Part shown: in pieces, positions 54,231 to 62,457 of the stretch
How positions within the stretch are numbered: position 1 is the stretch's first letter
How the letters are laid out: each line of letters begins with the position of its first letter
Assembly: GCF_040187885.1 (NCBI RefSeq)
Contig: NZ_JBDPLH010000001.1
Location: forward strand, 930,001-994,000
Length of the DNA stretch: 64,000 bases
Source: Roseateles_E cavernae
GTDB taxonomy: Bacteria > Pseudomonadota > Gammaproteobacteria > Burkholderiales > Burkholderiaceae_C
Direction: 5' to 3'
Notes under the pieces: generated by a model
The model's database searches: none
Seen by the model: only the letters and a program-made list of their open reading frames with translations
What the model was told of the DNA's origin: nothing
Made by a program: the position numbers and the translations under genes

Positions 54231-55375
54231 GACAACTCCAGCAGTTTGAGAGCTAGGGCCCGCTCCAGCAGCCAGACCAGGGCCAGCACCGCCGCCAGCA
54301 GCGAGCCGCCGCCCAGCAGCCAGCGGGCATAGAAGCGCTGTGTTCGCAGCAACCAGGCCAGTGGCACGAAGACCGCGACGATGAGCAGCTGCCCGGCCTC
54401 GACGCCGAGGTTGAACATCAGCAGCGGCCCGGCCAGCGCGCCCTGCCCCAGGCCCAGGTCCCTCAGCGCGCCGGCAAAGCCGAAGCCGTGGATCAGACCG
54501 AAGGCAAAGCTGAGCTTCCAGCGCGAGCGCTTGACCACCGGCCAGAGGTTGTTCAGCGCCGCCAGCAGCACGCTGGCCGCGATCAGCGACTCGACCCAGC
54601 GCGACGGCGGGTCCAGCACCCCGAGAACGGCCAGGCCCAGCGTGATCGAGTGAGCGACGGTGAAGGCGGTCACGACGCCGACCACCTCGACCAGGGCCGG
54701 TCGCAGCACCGGCGCCGGTGCCCAGCTGACCGACAGCCGCAGCAGCACCGCCGGCAACAGCAGCACCAGCAGGAACAACACGTGGTCGAGGCCGATCCAG
54801 ATGTGGTGCACGCCTTCGAGGAAGAAGCCGCCGAGTCCCAGAGCGGCGGCGGCGTCGCCCAGCTGGAGCTGCTGTGGCCGGCCATCGGGTGCCAGCACTA
54901 GCAGCCGGGCCTCGTGCGTACCTTGCTCCAGCCGGGCGATGCCGCGGTGGGTCGGGTCGCTGGCGGCAAACAGCCGGTAGTTCAGGGTCAGGTCTTGCGG
55001 TGGGGCTTCGCAGTGCCAGCTGCGGCTCAGCACCGCATAGCGGCCATCGCTGTGCGCGGCGATCTGCAGCGCCCGGTAGACGCCGGGCCGGCAGGCCTGG
55101 CCTTTCGCATCGCGCAGATCGATGGCGAGGCCTTGCTCGGCCAGGGCCTGGATCGCCGGGGCGCGGCCGCGCAGCTCGCCCCAGATCAGCGCGCCATCGG
55201 CGTCGGCGTCCAGATCGAGCTCGCGGTCCAGATCGCGCAGCGCGATGTCGAGGCGCTGCTCCAGCGTCGCGCCCTGCAGGCTCAGGCGCAGATAGGCATC
55301 GCTGGGCTTGTGGGCCAGGGCTGGCAGCGCGAGCAGACACAGCAGGCCAGACAACAGGCATGTCAGCGCTCTCAT
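54227..55375 (-). CDS. HupE/UreJ-family membrane protein
   Basis: This 382-aa protein has a signal peptide (about residues 1-21), an N-terminal periplasmic domain (about 22-165) with an acidic EF-hand-like loop (DLDADADGALIWGEL, about 52-66) and a C-terminal HupE/UreJ_2 membrane domain. The HX5DH motif (HIWIGLDH, about 194-201), linked to nickel transport in HupE, and HGFGFAGAL (about 298-306) are present. It should transport or sense a metal such as nickel. ATGA overlaps on both sides couple it to its neighbours. Confidence 0.9.
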   Translation of the reverse strand: MRALTCLLSGLLCLLALPALAHKPSDAYLRLSLQGATLEQRLDIALRDLDRELDLDADADGALIWGELRGRAPAIQALAEQGLAIDLRDAKGQACRPGVYRALQIAAHSDGRYAVLSRSWHCEAPPQDLTLNYRLFAASDPTHRGIARLEQGTHEARLLVLAPDGRPQQLQLGDAAAALGLGGFFLEGVHHIWIGLDHVLFLLVLLLPAVLLRLSVSWAPAPVLRPALVEVVGVVTAFTVAHSITLGLAVLGVLDPPSRWVESLIAASVLLAALNNLWPVVKRSRWKLSFAFGLIHGFGFAGALRDLGLGQGALAGPLLMFNLGVEAGQLLIVAVFVPLAWLLRTQRFYARWLLGGGSLLAAVLALVWLLERALALKLLELS

Positions 55376-56433
55376 CGTGCGGCCTGCCTCGCGCGGGCCA
55401 GCAGCAGCGCATCGGCCGGCTCGCGCTGCTGCGCCCAGTTGGCCTCGGCATGGGCCAGCGCGGCCTTGGCATCACCTTGCAGGTCCAGCGCGAAGCGGGC
55501 CAGCTCGCGCTCATGGCCGCCGTCGCCGCGCAGCCGCGCGGCCTCGAAGCGGGCCTGCAACTCGGCCATGGCCGGTTTGGCGCGGGCCGCATCGCCGCTG
55601 CGCTGCCAGGCAATCGCCAGGCGCAAGAGCAGCGCGTCGGCCGACTCTCCGCCCTGCAGCAGCCCGATGACCTCGGGCCAGCGCTGCCGCTCCAGCAGCC
55701 AGTCGGCATAGGCGGCGCGGGTGTAGACATCGTCGTTCAGCTCCAGTGCGCGGCGGTACAGCGTCTCGGCCGCCGGCTCGCCGCGTCGGTGTGCGAGCTC
55801 GGCGCGCAGCAGCGCGATCCAGCCGGCGGGTGCGCCGGGCTGGCGGGCCAGCCGCGCCAGCTCGCGCGATGCGGCATCGCCCCTGCCCTGCAAGCTGGCC
55901 AGCTCGGCCAGGCAGACCTGGCCATGCAGCGCGCCATGGCCATGTGAATCGGCCAGGCGCTGGCAGCCGGCCTGGGCCTCGGGCAGGCGGCCGCGCAGCT
56001 GCAGCAGGGCCGCGCGGCTCAGCTCGGCCTGGGCCTGGATGGCCGCTGGCGTGCCGGGCGCGGCCAGCAGCGTATCGAGATCGGCCAACGCGGCGTCGAA
56101 GCGGTGCTGGCTTTGCGCAATCGTCGCGCGCAGCAGCCGTACCGGGGCCGGCGGTGCCGGCTGGCTCCACCAGGGCGCCAGCGCGGCCTGGGCCAGGCCC
56201 AGCTCGCGAGGGTCGCCCTGCGCGCGCGCTCGGGCTATCGCCTCGCGTGCCAGCTGCAGCGCCAGCGGCAAGGTGGTGGGCGCCGCGACGAGCTGGGCCC
56301 GCAAACGGCGCTGCTCGGCACCGAGCCGGGTGGGCAGGCGCTCCACCAGCTCGGCCTCGCTGGCCGGGGTGTAGGGCTGGTCGGCAGCGGCCGGCAGGGC
56401 CAGGCAGCACAGCAAGAACAGTGTGATACGCAT
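55372..56433 (-). CDS. Exported TPR-like protein of the HupE/DUF4331 operon
   Basis: The 353-aa precursor has a signal peptide (about residues 1-17) and an all-helical Ala/Leu/Arg-rich mature region with TPR-like hairpins (for example RAAYADWLLERQRWPEVIGLLQGGE). It should be periplasmic and scaffold other proteins. A ribosome binding site GGGAGCGG precedes the ATG; the stop overlaps the HupE/UreJ gene start (ATGA). Function unknown. Confidence 0.8.
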   Translation of the reverse strand: MRITLFLLCCLALPAAADQPYTPASEAELVERLPTRLGAEQRRLRAQLVAAPTTLPLALQLAREAIARARAQGDPRELGLAQAALAPWWSQPAPPAPVRLLRATIAQSQHRFDAALADLDTLLAAPGTPAAIQAQAELSRAALLQLRGRLPEAQAGCQRLADSHGHGALHGQVCLAELASLQGRGDAASRELARLARQPGAPAGWIALLRAELAHRRGEPAAETLYRRALELNDDVYTRAAYADWLLERQRWPEVIGLLQGGESADALLLRLAIAWQRSGDAARAKPAMAELQARFEAARLRGDGGHERELARFALDLQGDAKAALAHAEANWAQQREPADALLLARARQAAR

Positions 56434-56449
56434 GACCCCGCTCCCGTAC

Positions 56450-56722
56450 TCAGCCGAGCGAGACCGGCTCGTCGGTCTCGCTGCTGGGCGGTACCGACAC
56501 CTTGTCGGCGCCCAGCGGCTCGGCGCTGTCGCTGCCGGTCTGGCTCTGCTCGATCGCGAACTGCGTGAAGCTGGCCGACGAGGCCAGCGCGCTGTCCGGC
56601 ACCTCGGCCGGGCCGGCCGGCGGGCTCGCGACGACCGTGTCGTCATGATCGCTGCCACCGCAGGCGCTCAGCAGCGCGCCGGCGAGCAGGCCGAGCAGAA
56701 GCGTCTTGTTGAGGGTTCTCAT
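56450..56722 (-). CDS. Small lipoprotein of the DUF4331 operon
   Basis: The 90-aa precursor has a lipobox signal (LLSAC, about residues 17-21) followed by a short acidic mature part (GGSDHDDTVV and a Ser/Glu-rich tail). It has a strong ribosome binding site (AAGGAG) and sits 10 nt after the DUF4331 gene and 16 nt before the TPR gene. The Asp/His cluster SDHDD could bind metal. I do not recognise a family. Confidence 0.78.
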   Translation of the reverse strand: MRTLNKTLLLGLLAGALLSACGGSDHDDTVVASPPAGPAEVPDSALASSASFTQFAIEQSQTGSDSAEPLGADKVSVPPSSETDEPVSLG

Positions 56723-56732
56723 GGCCTGCTCC

Positions 56733-58271
56733 TTACTTGGTGCCGCCGACCGGCGTGAACAGATAGGGGAAGCCGGCCAGCAGCGGCGCCGTGGCCTGGT
56801 CGACCGCGTCGTGCAGCTTCAGTGCGGTGGCGCCCAGCGGCACATTCGAGGGCTTGCAGTCGGTGCCGAAGCCCAGCGTGTTGCCATCGCCATTGGCCAT
56901 GCACAGGCCGCCCATCACCGCGATCAGCGAGACATCGACGACATCGTCCTTGGGGCGGCGTCCGTTCGGGAAGCCGGCCATATCGTTGCCGCCGGCCAGG
57001 ATGTTGCCGACCACGCCGAGCCGGTTCTGCTGCGCAAACGGCACCGGCGCAATCGCGGTGTTGAGCCGCAGCATCTCCGAGGCCACCGCATTGGCCGGCT
57101 GGTTGACGCCCTTGATGCCGGTCAGAAAAGTCGTGACCAGATCGGTGCGCGGCAGGTTCTTCGGCGCGGTGCCGGGCAGGGCCAGCGCGATCTCCAGCAG
57201 GGCCGGCAGGCTGGGGTGGGTCACATAACTGGCGAACTGGCCGTCGTCCTTGGGCTTGGCGCTGTTGAAGCGGTCCTTGTCCGGCAGGCCGATGACGACC
57301 TCGTTGACCAGGGGCATGCCCAGGCGCGATACCTGCACCCAGGCGCCACCGGCCTTCTCTGTGCTCTGGTGGCCGGGCTTGGGGCTCGGGTCGAGCACGC
57401 GGGCCTGGCGCAGGCTGGCCGTGGTCCAGCCTCCGATCACCGTCTCGGTGCCGGCGGTCAGGCAGCTCTTGTGCAGCTCCAGCGCCAGGGTCGTGACGTT
57501 CTTGTCGTCGATCGTGTTCTTGACCGCGCCGATCAGCGTCGGGTCGGTGATCACGCCGACCGGCGCATTGACCAGGTCGAAGATAGTCCCGAGATTGACC
57601 GCGAACGGGTCCTTGCGCTGGCCGACGAAGACCTTGCCCGGCATCGCGCAGCCGGGGATGTTGATGCTGTGCACATGCTTGCCGGCATAGGCAGCGTAGT
57701 CGGGGATGGTCTTGACGCCGATATTGTCGACCGGCTTGTCGAAGCTGGTGCCGCCGCTGGCATTGCTGACGGCCTGGCGGCCGCCGCTGCGGCGGTCGCC
57801 GCGCACGATGTCTATCGTGTAGCTCTCGTTCAGATTGAGCGTGGCGGCGCGCGGCTCGCTGACCGCACCTGCCTGTATCAGCGGGATCGCGATGCTCTTG
57901 TCGCCGATCGGCAGGCTCACGCTATTGAGCTTGTTCTTGAAGCGGAACTGGAAGCTGAGGTCTTCCCTGGCGTCGCCGTTGTTGTCGATATGGATCTCGT
58001 AGAGCGCGTTCGGATCGAGCGAGAAGTAGTTCGGTCCGCCATAGGCATCCTGCAAGGGCAGGTAGTTGGCGATCACGGTCACATAGTCGTTGCGGCCGGC
58101 CTCGTAGCTGGCGAACATATAGAAGTCGCTGGCATCGACCTTGGGCACGGTCGTGATGAAGGGCGCTTCGCGATGGCTGGAGGCGTGGGCGCCGCCGGCC
58201 AGCAGCAGGCCGGCGGCCAGCGCGATCAGGGTGGCGCGTGGGCGCACCTGGGAAGGGGTGTTGGATTGCAT
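56733..58271 (-). CDS. DUF4331 domain-containing exported protein
   Basis: This 512-aa precursor has a signal peptide (about residues 12-31) and the DUF4331 signature SSHREAP followed by DASDFYMF (about residues 31-53); the rest of the protein is mostly the single DUF4331 domain. The family function is unknown. A GGAGACG ribosome binding site precedes the ATG. It is the first gene of a five-gene operon with a HupE/UreJ protein and a TonB receptor, so a metal-linked role is plausible. Confidence 0.9.
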   Translation of the reverse strand: MQSNTPSQVRPRATLIALAAGLLLAGGAHASSHREAPFITTVPKVDASDFYMFASYEAGRNDYVTVIANYLPLQDAYGGPNYFSLDPNALYEIHIDNNGDAREDLSFQFRFKNKLNSVSLPIGDKSIAIPLIQAGAVSEPRAATLNLNESYTIDIVRGDRRSGGRQAVSNASGGTSFDKPVDNIGVKTIPDYAAYAGKHVHSINIPGCAMPGKVFVGQRKDPFAVNLGTIFDLVNAPVGVITDPTLIGAVKNTIDDKNVTTLALELHKSCLTAGTETVIGGWTTASLRQARVLDPSPKPGHQSTEKAGGAWVQVSRLGMPLVNEVVIGLPDKDRFNSAKPKDDGQFASYVTHPSLPALLEIALALPGTAPKNLPRTDLVTTFLTGIKGVNQPANAVASEMLRLNTAIAPVPFAQQNRLGVVGNILAGGNDMAGFPNGRRPKDDVVDVSLIAVMGGLCMANGDGNTLGFGTDCKPSNVPLGATALKLHDAVDQATAPLLAGFPYLFTPVGGTK

Positions 58272-58323
58272 GAGGCGTCTCCGGATGGCGGTTGGCCCCG
58301 TGCCAACCTGCTGTCCTTACGCC

Positions 58324-58345
58324 CTGCATCCCGGATCGGATGCAG
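58324..58345. other. Inverted repeat between rlpA and the DUF4331 operon
   Basis: CTGCATCC (58324-58331) and GGATGCAG (58338-58345) form a perfect 8-bp dyad with a 6-nt spacer, 53-74 nt before the DUF4331 start and 23 nt after the rlpA stop. It could be an rlpA terminator without T-tract, or an operator of the operon. Confidence 0.45.
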
Positions 58346-58367
58346 CCCCGCTCCGATTTGTTAGGGG

Positions 58368-59405
58368 TCAGCGTCGCTCGACCACCACCGGCTGCAGTGC
58401 CAGCGCCTGGCGCACGCGCTCGGCCGCCTGGCGCGCGTCCTCGCGCGTCGGGTAGGGGCCGGCCTGCAGGCGGTGCAGTGCGCGGTCCTTGAAGACGGCC
58501 AGCAGCGGCGCCATCCAGTCGGCTTCCTTCAGCAGCTGCTGCCGGAACGACTCGGCCCCGGCCAGCTGCGAGAACGCGCCGAGCTGCACCCAGAAGCCGG
58601 GCGCGGCCACCGTGCGTATCTGCGGCAGCGGAGCCTCGTTGGCCAACAGCAGGGCGGGGTCGGTGGCGGGCGCAGCGGACGTGGCTGCGGGCACGGCGGC
58701 CGTCGGCACTGCCGCGACGCTGGCCGTGGTGCTCAGCGCCGGCGCGCCGCTGGCCTCGCTGGCCACATAGACGGGCGGCGGCTCGACCGGGGCTGGCGCG
58801 GCCGGCTCGCTGCCGCGCATCCAGGCGCCGGTGCGGATGTCCTCATAGGTCAGCCGCTCCAGCTCGACCGCGCCGACCCCGCGCAGCAGATCCAGCTTCA
58901 GCGCGGCGGTGTAGCTGAGGTCGATGATGCGGCCGCGATGGAAGGGGCCGCGGTCATTGACCCTGACGATGATCTCGCGGCCGTTCTTAGGATTGCGCAC
59001 CCGCGCATAGCTGGGGATGGGCATGGTCGGATGCGCGGCCGTCATCGCATACATGTTGTAGATCTCGCCGCTGGCGGTAGGCCGGCCGTGGAATTTCTTG
59101 CCATACCAGGAGGCCAGGCCGCGCTCGACCAGCGGCTCGTCGCCGGCCATCGGCTCGTAGCGCTGGCCCAGCACCTCGTAGGGCTTGTTGGGCCCGCCCT
59201 TGCGGATGTTCTCCAGCTTGGGCGCCGCATCGGGCACCTTGTGCAGATCCGGCGGGATCACCGCATCGGGGCCGTCCCGGGCCGGCCAGCCGCCGGGCGG
59301 CGGCGTTGGCCGCGAGGCCGGCACGCCCGGCGACGGCGCGCGAGTGGCGCAGCCGGCCAGCAGGGCCAGCAGCAGCAGGGCGGATAAGGGCTTCAACATC
59401 GGCAT
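58368..59405 (-). CDS. rlpA: RlpA-like lytic transglycosylase lipoprotein with SPOR domain
   Basis: The 345-aa precursor has a lipobox signal (LLAGC), a double-psi beta-barrel RlpA domain (about residues 90-185; GLASWYGKKFHGRPTASGE and VNDRGPFHRGRIIDLS) and a C-terminal SPOR domain (about 270-345) that binds denuded septal glycan. It cleaves peptidoglycan at the septum. Start at 59405 or 59399, neither with a clear ribosome binding site. Confidence 0.92.
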   Translation of the reverse strand: MPMLKPLSALLLLALLAGCATRAPSPGVPASRPTPPPGGWPARDGPDAVIPPDLHKVPDAAPKLENIRKGGPNKPYEVLGQRYEPMAGDEPLVERGLASWYGKKFHGRPTASGEIYNMYAMTAAHPTMPIPSYARVRNPKNGREIIVRVNDRGPFHRGRIIDLSYTAALKLDLLRGVGAVELERLTYEDIRTGAWMRGSEPAAPAPVEPPPVYVASEASGAPALSTTASVAAVPTAAVPAATSAAPATDPALLLANEAPLPQIRTVAAPGFWVQLGAFSQLAGAESFRQQLLKEADWMAPLLAVFKDRALHRLQAGPYPTREDARQAAERVRQALALQPVVVERR

Positions 59406-59440
59406 TGGGCGCGATGGTAGCCCGGATGCGCCACCGAGCG

Positions 59441-59474
59441 CCGGGGACGGCATGCCTGCGCATGCCGTCCCCGG
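59441..59474. terminator. Long perfect hairpin after the TRAP permease gene
   Basis: CCGGGGACGGCATGC (59441-59455) pairs exactly with GCATGCCGTCCCCGG (59460-59474) in a 15-bp stem with a 4-nt loop, one base after the stop codon of the minus-strand TRAP permease. No T-tract follows. It probably ends that transcript or protects its 3-prime end. Confidence 0.65.
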
Positions 59475-59475
59475 T

Positions 59476-61362
59476 TCACAGCGCGATGGTCGAGATCGCC
59501 GGCACCGCCGCAATTACCGCGACGCCGACCAGCAGGGCCAGCAGATAGGGCCAGATGGCGCTCAGCACATCGTCGGGCTTGGCGCCGCCGATGCGGCAGG
59601 CGACGTAGAAGCCGAAACCGATCGGCGGCATCATCAGGCCCACATTCATTGCGCAGACGATGACCATCGCGTAATGCACCTCGTGGATGCCCAGCTTGCG
59701 CGCGATCGGGAACATGATGGGGGCCAGCAGCAGCACGGCCGGCAGGCCCTCCAGCAGGCAGCCCAGCACCAGGAAAACCAGCACGGTGACGGCCATGAAG
59801 GTGACCCAGCCGCCCGGCAGCGCGGTCATGAACTGCGACAGCTGCTGCACCACGCCGCTTTGCGTGATGGTCCAGGCCATCGCCGAGGCGGCGCCGAGGA
59901 TCAGCAGGATGGCACCGCTCAGCGCGGCGGTCTCGACCAGCATCGCGTAGAGCTTGCCGCGCGTGATGCCGCCATACAGCACCTGGCCGATGACCAGGGC
60001 ATAGAGCACGGCGATCGTCGAGACCTCGGTGGCCGTGGCGATACCGCCGCCGACCGCGCTGCGTATCAGGAAGGGCAGCAGCAGGGCCGGGCTGGCGATC
60101 AGCATGAAGCGGCCGATGACCTTCAGCGGTGGGCGGCGCACGTCCTCGACCACCTCGTGGCGCGCCTTCCAGCGCGCCAGGATCAGCAGCATGGCCAGCA
60201 GCACCATCGCCACGACGAAGCCGGCCTGGAACAGCCCGGCGATCGAGACGCCGGCCACCGAGCCCAGCACGATCAGCACGATGCTGGGCGGCACCGTGTC
60301 GGCCATCGCCGCGCCGGTGGCCAGCAGGGCCACCATGTCCTTGCGTTTGTTGCCGCGCCGTGACATCTCGGGAAACAGGGCCGGGGCCACGGTCGCCATG
60401 TCCGAGACCTTGGAGCCCGAGATGCCGGAGACGATGAAGAGCGAGCCCAGCAGCACATAGGACATGCCGGCCTTCACATGGCCCAGCAGCGAGGCCAGGA
60501 AGTCGACGATCGCCTTGCCCATGCCGGTAGCGTCGAGCACGCAGCCCAGCAGTACGAAGATCGGCACCGACACCAGGATCAGGCTGGACATGCCCTCGTC
60601 CATGCGGCCGACGACGATCAGCAGCGGCACCTGGGTCGTGAAGCTCAGATAGCTCAGCGCGCCCAGCCCGAAGCAGAAGGCGATCGGCACGCCGGCCGCC
60701 AGGCAGGCGCCCACCAGCATCACCAGAAAGATCAGGATGTTCAGATGGCCCAGATCGGCCAGCGCCGGCATCTGCCACCAAGCCAGTCCGCTGAGCCCGG
60801 CCACCAGCACGGCGGCCAGGCCCAGCACGCGCGGCCTGACCGTCTTGCAGGCGAAGGCCAGCACCACCACCAGCATGGCCAGCAGGCCGAAGGCGATCGC
60901 GGCGACGCGAAAGCTGTTCGGGATGTTCAGCGCCGGCGTCGTGATGGCCCATTCCTCCTGGGCGTAGATCGCGGCCGGCTGCAGCATCGCCAGCAGAAAG
61001 GCCATCACCGCCACCAGCGCCAGCGCGTTGACGAACTCGCGTGCGCCCGGGGCCAGGCGCTCCACCAGCAGGGTCAGGCGCAGATGCTCGTTGCGGTACA
61101 TCGCGATCGCGCTGCCTATCATCGTCAGCCAGATGAAGGCGATCGACACCACCTCGTCCACCCAGATGATGGACTTGGTGAAGACATAGCGTGACAGCAC
61201 GGCGCTCAGCAGCAGGCCGATGATCAGGGTCAGCAACGCGGCGGCCGTCACTTCGAGAGGCCGCATCACGCGTGCCATGACACCGCGGATGGCGACCGCG
61301 GCCGGCCCGTTGTCCACATGGTGGGGATCGCCAAAAGCGGGCGGCGTGGTGGTGGCGCTCAT
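59476..61362 (-). CDS. TRAP transporter fused small and large permease (DctQM)
   Basis: This 628-aa inner-membrane protein has a DctQ-type N-terminal part (about residues 30-180, four transmembrane helices, VFTKSIIWVDEVVSIAFIWLTMIGSAIAM) and a DctM-type C-terminal part (about 205-628, about 12 helices, GISGSKVSDMATVAPALFPEM), normally separate proteins. It imports an organic acid with the DctP protein encoded 32 nt upstream. GAGGAG precedes the ATG. Confidence 0.93.
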   Translation of the reverse strand: MSATTTPPAFGDPHHVDNGPAAVAIRGVMARVMRPLEVTAAALLTLIIGLLLSAVLSRYVFTKSIIWVDEVVSIAFIWLTMIGSAIAMYRNEHLRLTLLVERLAPGAREFVNALALVAVMAFLLAMLQPAAIYAQEEWAITTPALNIPNSFRVAAIAFGLLAMLVVVLAFACKTVRPRVLGLAAVLVAGLSGLAWWQMPALADLGHLNILIFLVMLVGACLAAGVPIAFCFGLGALSYLSFTTQVPLLIVVGRMDEGMSSLILVSVPIFVLLGCVLDATGMGKAIVDFLASLLGHVKAGMSYVLLGSLFIVSGISGSKVSDMATVAPALFPEMSRRGNKRKDMVALLATGAAMADTVPPSIVLIVLGSVAGVSIAGLFQAGFVVAMVLLAMLLILARWKARHEVVEDVRRPPLKVIGRFMLIASPALLLPFLIRSAVGGGIATATEVSTIAVLYALVIGQVLYGGITRGKLYAMLVETAALSGAILLILGAASAMAWTITQSGVVQQLSQFMTALPGGWVTFMAVTVLVFLVLGCLLEGLPAVLLLAPIMFPIARKLGIHEVHYAMVIVCAMNVGLMMPPIGFGFYVACRIGGAKPDDVLSAIWPYLLALLVGVAVIAAVPAISTIAL

Positions 61363-61394
61363 GGGGCTCCTCGTCGGATCGGGGCGGTCGGGGC

Positions 61395-62408
61395 TCAGCT
61401 CAGCTTGCCGCAGTAGCGCTCGAGAATCGCCCAGGCCTCGTCACCGAACTTGCCCTTCCATTCGCTGTAGAAGCCGGCCTGGCGCAGCTTGTTGCGAAAG
61501 CTCTCGGTCTTGGTGGTGTTGAAGACCATGCCCTTCTCGGTCAGGGTCTTCTGCAGGCTGCTGTTGAGGGCGGCCACATCGGCACGCTGCTTCATGCCGG
61601 CGGCATTGATATGGCGCGCGACGATGGCGCGCAGGTCCTCGGGCAGGCGCTCGAACGAGCGCTTGTTGGCCAGGAACCAGAAGCCGTCCCACATATGGTT
61701 GGTGACCGACACGTACTTCTGCACCTCGTAGAGCTTGGCGGTGTCGAGAATGGCCAGCGGGTTCTCCTGCCCGTCCACCACCTTGGTCTGCAGCGCCGAA
61801 TAGACCTCGGCGAAGTTGATCGAGGCCGGCGCCGAATCGAAGGCCTTGAACATCGAGGTCCACATCGGCGAGACCGGCACGCGGATCTTGAAACCCTTGA
61901 GGTCCTCGGCCGAGTTGATCGGATGGGTAGAGGAGGTGATCTGGCGGAAGCCGTTGTCCCAGATGCGCTCCATCGCGATCAGATTGGCCTTGGCAATCTG
62001 CGCGCGCACATGGGCGCCGAGGTCGCCGTCCAGGGCCTTCCAGACGGTGTCGTAGTCGGCGAACGCGAAGCCCACGCCGGTGACGGCCGCACCCGGCACC
62101 AGGGTCGAGAGGATCAGGCCCGAGAGCGTGAAGAAGTCGATGCCGCCGGCGCGCAGCTGGCTCAGCATGTCGGTGTCCGAACCGAGCTGGCCCGAAGGGA
62201 AGACCTGCAGGTCGACGCGGCCCTTGGTCTCGGCCAGGATGGCCGCGGCCATCTCCTTGGCGCGCAAGTTCATCGGATGCGCGGCCGGCAGGTTGTTGGC
62301 GTACTTGAGCGTGAACTCGGCCTTCTGGGCCAGGGCCTGGCCCAGCGGCAGGCTCAGGGCCGAGGCGGCAGCGGCCGAGCGAAGCAGGGTGCGACGGGTG
62401 GTGTTCAT
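61395..62408 (-). CDS. TRAP transporter substrate-binding protein (DctP family)
   Basis: The 337-aa periplasmic receptor has a signal peptide (twin-Arg-like RRTLLRS but Sec or Tat is uncertain) and the DctP pattern: FTLKYANNLPAAHPMNLRAKEMA, GRVDLQVFPSGQLGSDTDMLSQLRAG and KGFKIRVPVSPMW with the Arg that binds the carboxylate, then VDGQENPL. It feeds the fused permease. A ribosome binding site GGAGA lies before the ATG at 62408. Confidence 0.93.
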   Translation of the reverse strand: MNTTRRTLLRSAAAASALSLPLGQALAQKAEFTLKYANNLPAAHPMNLRAKEMAAAILAETKGRVDLQVFPSGQLGSDTDMLSQLRAGGIDFFTLSGLILSTLVPGAAVTGVGFAFADYDTVWKALDGDLGAHVRAQIAKANLIAMERIWDNGFRQITSSTHPINSAEDLKGFKIRVPVSPMWTSMFKAFDSAPASINFAEVYSALQTKVVDGQENPLAILDTAKLYEVQKYVSVTNHMWDGFWFLANKRSFERLPEDLRAIVARHINAAGMKQRADVAALNSSLQKTLTEKGMVFNTTKTESFRNKLRQAGFYSEWKGKFGDEAWAILERYCGKLS

Positions 62409-62457
62409 CGTTGTCTCCGTTTTTTCTAGGGGTGGCGAAAGCGAGGGGCGAGCCGGA

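Noticed and set aside
52191..55730. A 1179-codon minus-strand frame covering the TonB receptor and beyond
   Set aside because: The receptor starts at 54230 with a signal peptide; the upstream part lies over the HupE/UreJ gene in another frame and has no recognisable domain.
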